Source: Hymenobacter translucens
Lineage (GTDB): Bacteria; Bacteroidota; Bacteroidia; Cytophagales; Hymenobacteraceae
NCBI RefSeq assembly: GCF_020685205.1
Contig: NZ_JAJERB010000007.1
Location: 186,001 to 250,000, forward strand
Length of the DNA: 64,000 nucleotides
Reading direction: 5' to 3'
This document shows, piece by piece, positions 54,801 to 62,032 of the stretch. The notes below the pieces were generated by a model. It ran no database searches. It had not been told where the DNA came from and worked only from the letters and a program-made list of their open reading frames with translations. Position numbers and translations under genes: made by a program. Each line of letters starts with the position of its first letter. Positions within the stretch are counted from its first letter, which is position 1.

Positions 54801-55433
54801 GAGGGCGTGGCGCCCCGCCTGGCCCGGTTTGGCCGGCTGGCATTTTACGGACGGCTGTTTTACTGGGCTGCGGCGGCCACCAGCAGCTGGGCGTCGCTGC
54901 AGTACCTGCCCCCGGCCCGGCTTATCAGCCCGGTCTGGGGAGCGGCCGTAGCAGCCGTGGCGCTGCTGTTCGCTTACGTGTTTTATGCCCTGCGCCGGCC
55001 CGGGCCGGCGGCCTACGCGTTTCCCCACGGCCTGCAGTGGCTTCAGCCCCAGGCCAGCCTGGACATGCGCCGGCTGGTGCCCACGCTGCTGCTGTATCCG
55101 GCCTTTACCGCCCTCACGGTTTTGCTGGTTCAAAGCTTCGACCGCTCGATTCTGACGGTCCTGCTCACGCTGGAAGTATTCGCCGTGTTCGGAGCCAGCC
55201 TGCTGCTGCGGCGCAAGGATTTGCGCTACGCGGCGCTGGGTGGGGCCATTGCCTGCATCATCCGGCTGTTGTTCTTCGACCTGAGCCAGAGCAATACCAT
55301 CACCCGGGCCATCGTGTTCATCTTCGTGGGCCTGCTTTTCCTGGGTATGAGCGCGCTGTTTGCCCGCTACAAAGACCGTTTTCAGCCGGCCGCCGAACCC
55401 GCGGAGCCGGCTAACGCCGATTCCGCCGACTGA
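51822..55433 (+). CDS. DUF2339 giant multi-pass membrane protein
   Basis: 1203 residues. An N-terminal membrane segment and coiled coil (KTLEDTLARTYAEQLRLREE) lead into a long Pro/Ala-rich linker (about 60-145). Then about 26-30 membrane segments start at LENWTGILGAVILVTGVGFL, the signature of DUF2339. No enzymatic motif was recognised. Members are of unknown function; a scaffold or transporter role is speculation. A shine-like AGGGG sits before the ATG. The response regulator lies upstream, and the gap contains a possible attenuator. It could be the output or target of the two-component pair, but this is only proximity. Confidence 0.85.
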   Translation: MESVFFIIAVLSAYVAYRCLKLPDRVKTLEDTLARTYAEQLRLREELAELRREMARQRPTDQPLPVPVTLAPARPVAPAPEPAAAPASPMPTPAAKPEPVRAPQPVPVPAPVFVPPPVVPPPAAPRPVPPAAPPVPAGPTWWERTERLLLENWTGILGAVILVTGVGFLGIYTALRISAFYRFFLITGFAGLLLGVQFYLRTRPFAAQLSVWLQSSAAAIFLFACVGAAALPGLRWATSPFDYLLLFIGVALNLYLAWVASRETVATLHGVLSLIALAVLPSTALTLGAAAVVTVFSIAITYRQRWKYQLLLSILSFALFHLYWHQHMPGAGANRLIAIGLLVLVGVAAAVVQYRRLYAHTRFDGLLFAAHLLNWTCLGLGVYLHSTGSPWKTVPLGLGAVLVFFLARYARRLGIQWLFQTDTIIALVLGLAAAFSLLGWRALPGVVLLFMLLEFALVAFIMAREREALVFRLASAGLILASAGLLVLNLASFAQYAGPELYRNAVILFLAGLAATVYYRFTAPLPLLDPAEPGTESHQPLLRVFGVLGVLLLAGAGLLLTYGLFHLPAPPALLLTGALLGMAGVAVGLAYWLPARSAGLRSLHLVLTQLLVGLTIISLHKLHLSWPVVGTLLYLESLAFGLWLAYRRELPVLRVQTYLLLALGVVLPAVVYSMAPAALTSGWRTLLLLGAALATIGYAGLLHRLDAPAYDELPLSSAFRLRLLGLLTGWLLLMAGTYQYQQTWTVWVAVLLGAALLLIRQHWRVPGLWAGLLLAIVGYHGLQWLWVENTAAHPGTGATLLHLLPLAVLSGVGLYSSWSATAQRYVRFPWIYLFGLHLAFTVHEAFGRSAGALVPGLLWLGLALAMFLSAEAVRTRFPSPATLARQGYPDRFMLHVAYALLGAFLLRHFTGYVGSAQYLLGLPVGRVAAGAGLTALLVLASRRAPAGEPQYRSWRYAHPLLLEAGLLLLAFTIWWEVSGQWLALTWVVLALLAEGVAPRLARFGRLAFYGRLFYWAAAATSSWASLQYLPPARLISPVWGAAVAAVALLFAYVFYALRRPGPAAYAFPHGLQWLQPQASLDMRRLVPTLLLYPAFTALTVLLVQSFDRSILTVLLTLEVFAVFGASLLLRRKDLRYAALGGAIACIIRLLFFDLSQSNTITRAIVFIFVGLLFLGMSALFARYKDRFQPAAEPAEPANADSAD

Positions 55434-55593
55434 TGACAACCATAGCCGCTTGCACCTGCTCTATTTACCGGCGAAAGGCACTAAACGCCCGCCGTTTTCG
55501 GTTTGAATGAAGGAGCATGCGTAACAGCCTAACTTGTTGCGCCTGCTGACCTTCTTCCTCTCAACTTCTCTTTTATTGCGGTTCCGAAGTCCT

Positions 55594-56454
55594 ATGAAAA
55601 TCCGCTTTCTGCTGCCGGCTCTGCTTAGCGCCCTGCCGTTTGTCTCCCCGGCTCAGGACACGCGTCCTGAGCTCAACACCCAGCCCCAGCCTACTGCCCC
55701 GGCTCCCCGCCAGCTCAACACCCTGCCCGCCGTGCCTGACTCGGTACGGGAGCAGCAGCAACAGCAGCGCCAGGCCGTGGCTCCGCCCGCCGAAACCACG
55801 CGTTACGCCGTGGGCTTGAAAAACGGTAAAAGCTTCCGCGCGCTCGACGTGGAAGTCAAGCAGCCCTTTCTGGGGCGCAGCTACCTGCTCCTCGACGGGC
55901 AGCAGCGCTTCGACCTGAGCGAAGTCAGCTTCTACGAAGACGAAACCGGGCACTACGTGCGTACCGCCCTGCCCGGCTCTTCCCGCGAAACCACCCTGCG
56001 CCGCGACCGGGTGGGCCGCATCAGCCTGTACTCTGTCACGAGCACTCAGTATAACAACAATAGTCCCTTCGGCTACGGCGGATACGGGCGCTACGGCGGC
56101 TACCCCTACGGGGGCTTTGGTCCCACTTACCGGACCGTGAAGACCGAGTATTTCAGCAAGAACAACGGTCCGATTCAGGACCTGAGCGTGAAAAACCTGG
56201 CCGTGGCGACCTCTGACAACCCCACGAGCAGCGCCTTGCTGGCGGAAAGCCGCAAGTACCAGCGCTACAGCACCATCAGCTACGTGGCCGCCGGAGGCAT
56301 GATGGCGTACGGCCTGCTCGCCACGCTGAATCCAAACCAGCGCGGCGTTTCGCCCCTGGTGTACGCTGGTCTGCCCCTGTTTATCGTGCCGGTCGTGATG
56401 CAGAGCAAGGTCCAGAACAATATCAAGCAGGCCATTCTGCAGTACAACCGCTAG
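55594..56454 (+). CDS. secreted protein, hypothetical
   Basis: 286 residues from the ATG at 55594 (the frame opens further upstream with a second hydrophobic stretch that could be a longer signal). Signal peptide MKIRFLLPALLSALPFVSPA, then a Gln/Pro-rich segment (about 25-65), then a beta-rich part (RYAVGLKNGKSFRALDVEVK, LLDGQQRFDLSEVSFYEDE). A Gly/Tyr-rich stretch (FGYGGYGRYGGYPYGGFG) resembles surface-exposed loops. Two hydrophobic segments near the end (YVAAGGMMAYGLLATL, PLVYAGLPLFIVPVV) suggest a membrane-associated protein. No family was recognised. Confidence 0.6.
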   Translation: MKIRFLLPALLSALPFVSPAQDTRPELNTQPQPTAPAPRQLNTLPAVPDSVREQQQQQRQAVAPPAETTRYAVGLKNGKSFRALDVEVKQPFLGRSYLLLDGQQRFDLSEVSFYEDETGHYVRTALPGSSRETTLRRDRVGRISLYSVTSTQYNNNSPFGYGGYGRYGGYPYGGFGPTYRTVKTEYFSKNNGPIQDLSVKNLAVATSDNPTSSALLAESRKYQRYSTISYVAAGGMMAYGLLATLNPNQRGVSPLVYAGLPLFIVPVVMQSKVQNNIKQAILQYNR

Positions 56455-56469
56455 CGGTAAGCTGAACCG

Positions 56470-56514
56470 GGTCGGCTACTCTGCGTAGGCAGCAGGGTGG
56501 CCGACCTTTCTGTT
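56470..56514 (+). terminator. hairpin at the start of the Nth-like gene
   Basis: GGTCGGC (56470-56476) pairs with GCCGACC (56500-56506), with an additional CTGC/GCAG inner stem, followed by TTTCTG. The hairpin contains the GTG start of the next gene, so it may be the terminator of the preceding gene or a translation-hiding structure. Confidence 0.5.
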
Positions 56515-57249
56515 TCCGACTTTGAAGCGCGCCGGGCGCGGGCGTTGCTCGCGCACGAGCGGCTGTGCGCCGAGTACGGCGCGCCCTTCCGCTATTTCAG
56601 CACCAAAGATCCGCTTAGTGAGCTGATCAGCGCGTTGCTTTCGCACCGCACCCGCAACGCCGAGTCGCACCGGGCCTACCAGCAGCTGCGGGCCCGGTTC
56701 CCGACCTGGGAGGAAGTGCGCGACGCGCCCATGGCTGAGGTGGAAGCAGCCATCAGCCCCTGCACCTGGCCGGAGCAGAAAGCGCCCCGCATCCAGGCCG
56801 TGCTTCGCGAAATCGGCTCCCGCTGCGGCGGCCCCTGCGACCTGAGCTTTCTGGCCGACATGCCGGTGCGCGAGGCCCGGGCCTGGCTGGAAACCATTTC
56901 CGGTGTGGGGCCCAAAACCAGCGCCGCGACCCTGCTTTTCAGCAACCTGCGCATCCCCGCCATGCCTGTCGACAGTCACCACCACCGCGTGGCCCAGCGC
57001 ATGGCCCTGATCGGACCGAAAGTGGGTGAAGGCCCCGCCCACGCCCTGCTCGAAGCCTTGTTGCCGGAAGGCTGGGACGCCCAGCAGGTGTACGACCACC
57101 ACGAGGCGTTCATGTTTCACGGGCAGAAGTGCTGCTACTTTCACTCCCCCGCCTGCGGCCGGTGCGTGGTCCTGGACCTGTGTCCGACGGGGCAGGCGCG
57201 AATGCAGGGCAGTTCCAGACCGGTCCGGGCTTCTGATTCCAACGCTTAG
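56497..57249 (+). CDS. endonuclease III-like DNA glycosylase
   Basis: 250 residues. HhH-GPD superfamily with 4Fe-4S cluster. Features: SELISALLSHRTRNAESHRA, the helix-hairpin-helix LETISGVGPKTSAATLLF with Lys, catalytic Asp in MPVDSHHHRVAQRMALIGP, and a cluster motif CCYFHSPACGRCVVLDLCP spaced as C-x6-C-x2-C-x5-C. Endonuclease III removes oxidised pyrimidines. SHHHR differs from the typical D-THVxR of Nth, so a distinct subfamily is likely. The GTG start at 56497 is inside a hairpin; no earlier start is better. Confidence 0.85.
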   Translation: MADLSVSDFEARRARALLAHERLCAEYGAPFRYFSTKDPLSELISALLSHRTRNAESHRAYQQLRARFPTWEEVRDAPMAEVEAAISPCTWPEQKAPRIQAVLREIGSRCGGPCDLSFLADMPVREARAWLETISGVGPKTSAATLLFSNLRIPAMPVDSHHHRVAQRMALIGPKVGEGPAHALLEALLPEGWDAQQVYDHHEAFMFHGQKCCYFHSPACGRCVVLDLCPTGQARMQGSSRPVRASDSNA

Positions 57250-57310
57250 TTTTGCCGGCCTCCCAGATCAGACCAAGACTGACGGGGGCCACTTGTAGCA
57301 TAAGCAGCCT

Positions 57311-57580
57311 GTGGCCACTCTCCACCTGAAAGCCAAGCCCAACGCCCGCCGAAACGCCTTGCTAGTGGGTGCTGACGGCAGCGTTACGGTCCGGCTTCAG
57401 GCTCCGGCCCACGACGGCAAGGCCAATGCCTGCCTGCTGGCTTTCCTGGCCGAGGTGCTGGATGTAGCCAAATCCAGCGTTACCCTCGTAACAGGCCACA
57501 CGGCACCTTTCAAAAAGGTTGAAATTGCCGGGCTTTCCGACAAAGCCCTGCAGGCCGTGCTGGCCCGGCACCAGGCCTGA
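57311..57580 (+). CDS. DUF167/YggU family protein
   Basis: 89 residues with LHLKAKPNARRNALL, VRLQAPAHDGKANACLLAFL and VTLVTGHTAPFKKVEIAGLS, the pattern of the small cytoplasmic YggU/DUF167 family. Function unknown. The start is GTG at 57311. It sits 62 bases after the Nth-like gene and 25 bases before the ZIP-like gene on the same strand. Confidence 0.88.
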   Translation: MATLHLKAKPNARRNALLVGADGSVTVRLQAPAHDGKANACLLAFLAEVLDVAKSSVTLVTGHTAPFKKVEIAGLSDKALQAVLARHQA

Positions 57581-57604
57581 CCAGCGTACTCCTAACGCTT
57601 GACA

Positions 57605-58407
57605 ATGAATTTTCCAACCTGGGTGCAGGCCGGTTTCTGGGGGCTGGTATCGGGCTCCGCCCTGCTGATTGGGGCCGTTATCGGCTATTTTGCGCACGTG
57701 CCGCAGCGGCTGGTGGCTGCCATCATGGCTTTTGGCAGCGGCGTGCTTATTTCCACTCTGTCGCTGGAGCTGATGCAAGGGGCTTGGCTTACAAGAAAGG
57801 CGGCCTTACGTCGACGGCCCTGGGCTTTTTTACTGGTGCCCTGGTGTATACCCTGGCCAACTGGTGGCTGGCCCGGCAGGGCGCCAAGCACCGCAAACGC
57901 TCGGGGCACCAGCAGCACCAGGAGCGGCAGCAGGTAAAGGCCGGGGAGAAAGAAGGTGCCGAAGCGGGCGACGACAACAGCATGGCCTTGGCCGTGGGCG
58001 CTCTGCTCGACGGGATTCCGGAGAGTATTGTAATCGGGCTGAGCATGCTGGCCGGGGGCACGGTGAGCATTGTGGCCGTCACGGCCATCTTCCTCTCCAA
58101 CCTGCCGGAAGGCTTGTCCAGCGCTGTGGGCATGAAAAAAGCGGGCCGCCCGGTCAGCTACGTGCTTTTGCTCTGGAGCGGCATTGCGGTGGTATCCGGC
58201 GTTTCGTCCCTGGTCGGCTTTACCGTGTTCAGCCAGTTCTCGCCCGAGGTGATTTCGGCCACCACGGCCGTGGCAGCCGGGGCCGTGCTGGCCATGATTG
58301 CCGACACCATGATTCCCGAGGCCTTCGAAACCGCCCACAACTTCACCGGCCTTATTACCGTGCTCGGTTTCCTGACGTCGTTTGCGCTCAGCAAGCTTGG
58401 CGAATAG
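57605..58407 (+). pseudogene. ZIP-family metal transporter disrupted by a 5-bp tandem duplication
   Basis: The N-terminal frame (from the ATG at 57605) reads FWGLVSGSALLIGAVIGYFA and FGSGVLISTLSLELMQGA, then turns into an unrelated sequence. The second frame (57784 on) continues with AYKKGGLTSTALGFFTGALV, ALLDGIPESIVIGLSMLAGG, AIFLSNLPEGLSSAVGMKKA and AAGAVLAMIADTMIPEAFE, which are ZIP motifs. The switch occurs at GGCTTGGCTT (57781-57790), a tandem GGCTT pair. Removing one copy joins the frames as LELMQGAYKKGG and gives a 265-residue protein of usual ZIP length. ZIP transporters import zinc or other divalent metals. This may be a real mutation, a phase-variable site or a sequencing error. Confidence 0.85.
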
Positions 58408-58427
58408 GGCCGTGTACGCCGCGCGGC

Positions 58428-59819
58428 TTAGTGAGCCGGCTGCTGCACGCGGCCGGCTTCGGGCTCCTGCCGGTAGGTTTTCTCAAACTCCTCGTCCACG
58501 TGGTAGGTCGACTCTTCGTGCTGACTTAAATCCAGGCCCAGGCTTTCCTCGCTGGGCTTCACGCGCATGGCAAAAAACCGGTCAGTGACTTTAAGCAGCA
58601 CCCAGGCGCCGAAAAAGGAATACACCACCACAATCACGAGGCCCAGCACATGATACCCGAACAGCGTAGCTGTGCCGTGAATCAAGCCCACCTTGTCGGC
58701 GAATACCCCGGTGAGCAGCATGCCCACGATGCCGCCCAGGCCATGACAGGGAAACACGTCCAGGGTGTCGTCGATGGTGGTACGGCTGTTCTGCCAGTGC
58801 ACGGCCGCGTGGCTGATCATGGCGGCCACTACCCCGATCAGCAGGCTTTGCCCGTAGGTGACGTAGCCCGCCGCCGGCGTGATGGCGACCAGGCCCACCA
58901 CTGCGCCAATGCAGGCGCCCACGGCCGTAGGCTTGGTACCCCGCACCAGCTCGGTGAGCAGCCAGGCTATGAGGGCCGCCCCGGAAGCGAGGTTGGTGTT
59001 GACGAAGGCATTTACCGCCAGCTCGTTGGCCCCCAGGGCCGAACCTGCATTAAAGCCAAACCAGCCAAACCACAGGAGGCCGGTACCGAGCAGCACGTAA
59101 GGAACGTTGGGCGTCGAGAAGGTAGTTTGCCGGACGTGGGCGGTACGGCGGCCCAGCACAATGGCTCCGGCCAGCGCCGCTACCCCAGCTGAGATGTGCA
59201 CCACGGTGCCTCCGGCGAAGTCGAGCACGCCCCAGCGGCGCAGAAAGCCGTCGGGGTGCCAGGTCCAGTGCGCCAGTGGGCAGTAGATAAACAGGCAGAA
59301 CAGCACCATGAACGCCAGGTAACCCTTAAAGCGCACCCGCTCGGCAAAGGAGCCGGTGATAAGCGCCGGGGTGATAATGGCAAACTTGAGCTGAAAGGCG
59401 AAAAACAGAATAAACGGAATCGTCGGTGAGAAAACCGGGTGGGGCGCCGTGCCCACGTCGCGCAAAAGCAGAAACGTGAACGGGGAGCCAATCAGGCCGT
59501 GCCAACTGTCGCCGTAGGCCAGGGAAAAGCCCACGAAGTACCAGACCAGCGTAATAACGCCAAGAGCCACAAAGCTCTGCAGCATGGTTGAAATCACGTT
59601 TTTCGGCCGGACCATCCCCCCGTAGAAAAACGACAGGCCCGGCGTCATCAGCAACACCAGGGCGGTGGCAGTCAGCATCCAGGCTACATCGGCAGACTGT
59701 AAGGGACTCGTGGTGGCCGGGTGCGGCACTTCCACGAACGCCGCGACACCGGTCAGCAGCAACAGTGTAATCAACGCCAGGAAGCTATACCCCAAGCGGG
59801 GGCGGGAAAGAGAAGCCAT
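58428..59819 (-). CDS. amt: ammonium transporter
   Basis: 463 residues with eleven or twelve membrane segments. Family landmarks: LLMTPGLSFFYGGMVRPKNV, GSFAERVRFKGYLAFMVLF, FAGGTVVHISAGVAALAGAI, FNAGSALGANELAVNAFVNT and FPCHGLGGIVGMLLTGVFA. The pore His pair corresponds to VVHIS and PCHGL. It conducts ammonium across the inner membrane. The C-terminal tail (about 430-463, HEESTYHVDEEFEKTYRQEP) is cytoplasmic and acidic. No glnK/glnB gene is beside it. The 263 bases upstream are AT-rich, unlike the rest of the window. Confidence 0.97.
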   Translation of the reverse strand: MASLSRPRLGYSFLALITLLLLTGVAAFVEVPHPATTSPLQSADVAWMLTATALVLLMTPGLSFFYGGMVRPKNVISTMLQSFVALGVITLVWYFVGFSLAYGDSWHGLIGSPFTFLLLRDVGTAPHPVFSPTIPFILFFAFQLKFAIITPALITGSFAERVRFKGYLAFMVLFCLFIYCPLAHWTWHPDGFLRRWGVLDFAGGTVVHISAGVAALAGAIVLGRRTAHVRQTTFSTPNVPYVLLGTGLLWFGWFGFNAGSALGANELAVNAFVNTNLASGAALIAWLLTELVRGTKPTAVGACIGAVVGLVAITPAAGYVTYGQSLLIGVVAAMISHAAVHWQNSRTTIDDTLDVFPCHGLGGIVGMLLTGVFADKVGLIHGTATLFGYHVLGLVIVVVYSFFGAWVLLKVTDRFFAMRVKPSEESLGLDLSQHEESTYHVDEEFEKTYRQEPEAGRVQQPAH

Positions 59820-60082
59820 AGCAAGCAGGTTTAAGGCACACTGTCATTTTCGATGCCTAAACTACTGAAAATACTAGTTGAAAGTCAAATACCCCTTATA
59901 ATTTTAGGCTATTCCAGTCAAATGTTTAGCTTTATATCACATATACCCCCTTATTAAGAAGGCTATTTCACCATAACAGTGGATACAGCCTTAGATAAAT
60001 CCTTTACATGCGGAATCCGGGCTTCGCCGGGCAAGGGAAGAGGTACGATCGGGAAAAGCTGACTTAAAAAGCGCTGCTTTGG

Positions 60083-61921
60083 CTACCGCTTGCGCTTGTA
60101 GCGATAATAGCGGCGGTACCAGGGGGCAGTCTTCTTCCAGAGGCTCGACGGGGTTTCCTCGGGAAACATATTCACCCGGAACACCCGAAACCGGTCGTCT
60201 TCGAGATGCATCCCCCCACTGTCGGTAGCCAGCCCAAACGCAAAGCCGGCTTCCGCTACCAACATGCGGACCGTATCGTTGTAAAGTCCGAATGGATAGG
60301 CAAACGATACGACCTCGGCACCAAGCCCCTGCTCCAGCGCGTGCTTGCTGTCCCGGATTTCGCGGGCAGCGGCTTCGACCGGCAGGGCGGTAAGATCGGC
60401 ATGCGACATGGTGTGCGCCCCGATTTCCCAGCCCGCCGCCACAAATGCCCGCTTCTGCTCTACCGACATGATCTCGCTGCGCGGCTCGGTGGGGTCCTTG
60501 TCGACGTCCCAGGCGTTGTAGCGCACGTCGAAGTCGCCGAGCAGGTAGATGACGCCCGGGTAGCCGTACTGCTGCATCAGGGGCAGCAGGTTGGTGTAGT
60601 TGTCGGTATAGCCGTCGTCGAAGGTGAGGATGATGGGCTTGCGCGGAAACTCGGCCAGCGGCCTTTCGCCCCGGGCAAAGGCCAGGTAGTCGCGGAAGGT
60701 GATGCCGGTGAAGCCCTGGCGCCGGAAAAAGCGCAGGTGCTGCTCGAACCGGTCCCGGGTCACGAAGATCCGGTGTTTGGTCTGCAGGGGCTCGGTCGGA
60801 ATCTTGTGGTACATCAGCACCGGCAGAAAGCCCGGCACCTTCTTCTGCATCCGGGCCGACTGATACACCCTCAGCACCCCGGCGGCAACGCGGCTCAGGT
60901 CGTAGTCGGCCTGCACCCGGCCCTGCAGCTCCGCGCCCACCGGCCTGGGCAAAGCCAGGAATGCCCGCAGATCCTCGAGCAGTACGGGATAGTCGACCGC
61001 GTGGGGCGACACGCGGGCGGCAATGTCGCCGAAGTTGGACGCGGCGGCCTGCTCGTAGGTAGCGGCATCGACGATTCCGGCGTAGCTGGCTTCGCCCAGG
61101 GCCAGCACCGGCACGCCCGCCCCCAGCGCTTCGATGGCCACCCGTCCGGCCCCGATAACCAGGGTGGAGGCGCTGATCTGGCCCGGCACGTCGTGGCTGA
61201 AGCCCACCGCCTGCACCCGCTCACCATACTGTTGCTGCAGCGTGGTCAGGGCTTCCTTGCCAGGTTCGGGCAGGGCTTCCAGCTCCCCGCCAATCAGCTG
61301 GAGCTGCACATCCGGGAATTCAGCCAGCACGGCCGGAAAGACGTGCTCCAGCAGTGCTGCCGCCCGCTCCCCCTTGCCGCCGTTAAACCGGGTAATCAAC
61401 GCCAGCACCGGCGGCGCGGGCGGGCGGTAGGCCGTGGCCGCAAACTGCCCGAAGTCGACGCCGTTGGGCAGCAGCACGATCTTCTCCGGCTTCATCAGCA
61501 CTTCCTCCCGCAGGTGGACGCCCAGGTTCCGGCAGATAGCAATGACCTTGTCGCCGTAGATATCGAACAGGCTGGTGGAAGTGTGCAGGTGCTGGCGGCC
61601 GTGCACGGTAGACACCAGCGGAACGTCGGTACCGCGCAGGGCCACATAGGCTACCCAGCTGGCCGCGCGGGAGTGGGCGTGCACCACCTCAATCTGATGC
61701 TCGCGCAGCAGCCGGCGAATCAGCAGAATGTTGCGCAGGCGCTGGGCGTGGCGGCGGTTGGAAATGGGAGCCTGCACGCACCGGGCGCCGGTGGGCAGCT
61801 CGGCCGCATCCGACAGCATCACCACCTCATGGCCCTGGGCCCGGTGGGCCTCCGCCAAATGCACGGCGTAGCTGACCGAGCCGGCGAAGAAGTTGGCGGA
61901 CAAAACGTGCAGGATGCGCAT
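60083..61921 (-). CDS. GT4 glycosyltransferase fused to a polysaccharide deacetylase
   Basis: 612 residues from the ATG at 61921 (the frame opens upstream but has no conserved sequence). Residues 1-370 are a GT-B glycosyltransferase: RILHVLSANFFAGSVSYAVH, VVHAHSRAASWVAYVALRG, PEKIVLLPNGVDFGQFAATA, LALITRFNGGKGERAAALLE and GRVAIEALGAGVPVLALGEA. Residues 385-600 are a NodB deacetylase: FLPVLMYHKIPTEPL, PIILTFDDGYTDNYTN (metal Asp), IGAHTMSHADLTALP (HxxxH) and FAYPFGLYNDTVRMLVAEAG. It may transfer a hexosamine and de-acetylate it or a nearby sugar. The gene is divergent from the TPR-AAA+ gene. Confidence 0.88.
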   Translation of the reverse strand: MRILHVLSANFFAGSVSYAVHLAEAHRAQGHEVVMLSDAAELPTGARCVQAPISNRRHAQRLRNILLIRRLLREHQIEVVHAHSRAASWVAYVALRGTDVPLVSTVHGRQHLHTSTSLFDIYGDKVIAICRNLGVHLREEVLMKPEKIVLLPNGVDFGQFAATAYRPPAPPVLALITRFNGGKGERAAALLEHVFPAVLAEFPDVQLQLIGGELEALPEPGKEALTTLQQQYGERVQAVGFSHDVPGQISASTLVIGAGRVAIEALGAGVPVLALGEASYAGIVDAATYEQAAASNFGDIAARVSPHAVDYPVLLEDLRAFLALPRPVGAELQGRVQADYDLSRVAAGVLRVYQSARMQKKVPGFLPVLMYHKIPTEPLQTKHRIFVTRDRFEQHLRFFRRQGFTGITFRDYLAFARGERPLAEFPRKPIILTFDDGYTDNYTNLLPLMQQYGYPGVIYLLGDFDVRYNAWDVDKDPTEPRSEIMSVEQKRAFVAAGWEIGAHTMSHADLTALPVEAAAREIRDSKHALEQGLGAEVVSFAYPFGLYNDTVRMLVAEAGFAFGLATDSGGMHLEDDRFRVFRVNMFPEETPSSLWKKTAPWYRRYYRYKRKR

Positions 61922-62032
61922 AAGGGCTTGGGAAGACGGCGGGAAGGCGGTCAAAGGTACAAAACCCCCGAAGCGGGATTCTGCCCTGGATGCAAAACCC
62001 GTAGCTTGCAGCTTCATCCTGCAGTGCGTGCT

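Noticed and set aside
60206..62032. Very long open frame on the plus strand joined to the TPR-AAA+ gene
   Set aside because: It is the antisense of the GT4-NodB gene, kept open by high GC and codon bias. Its translation is His/Gly/Arg-rich with no domain, and the AAA+ homology begins only after the ATG at 62033.
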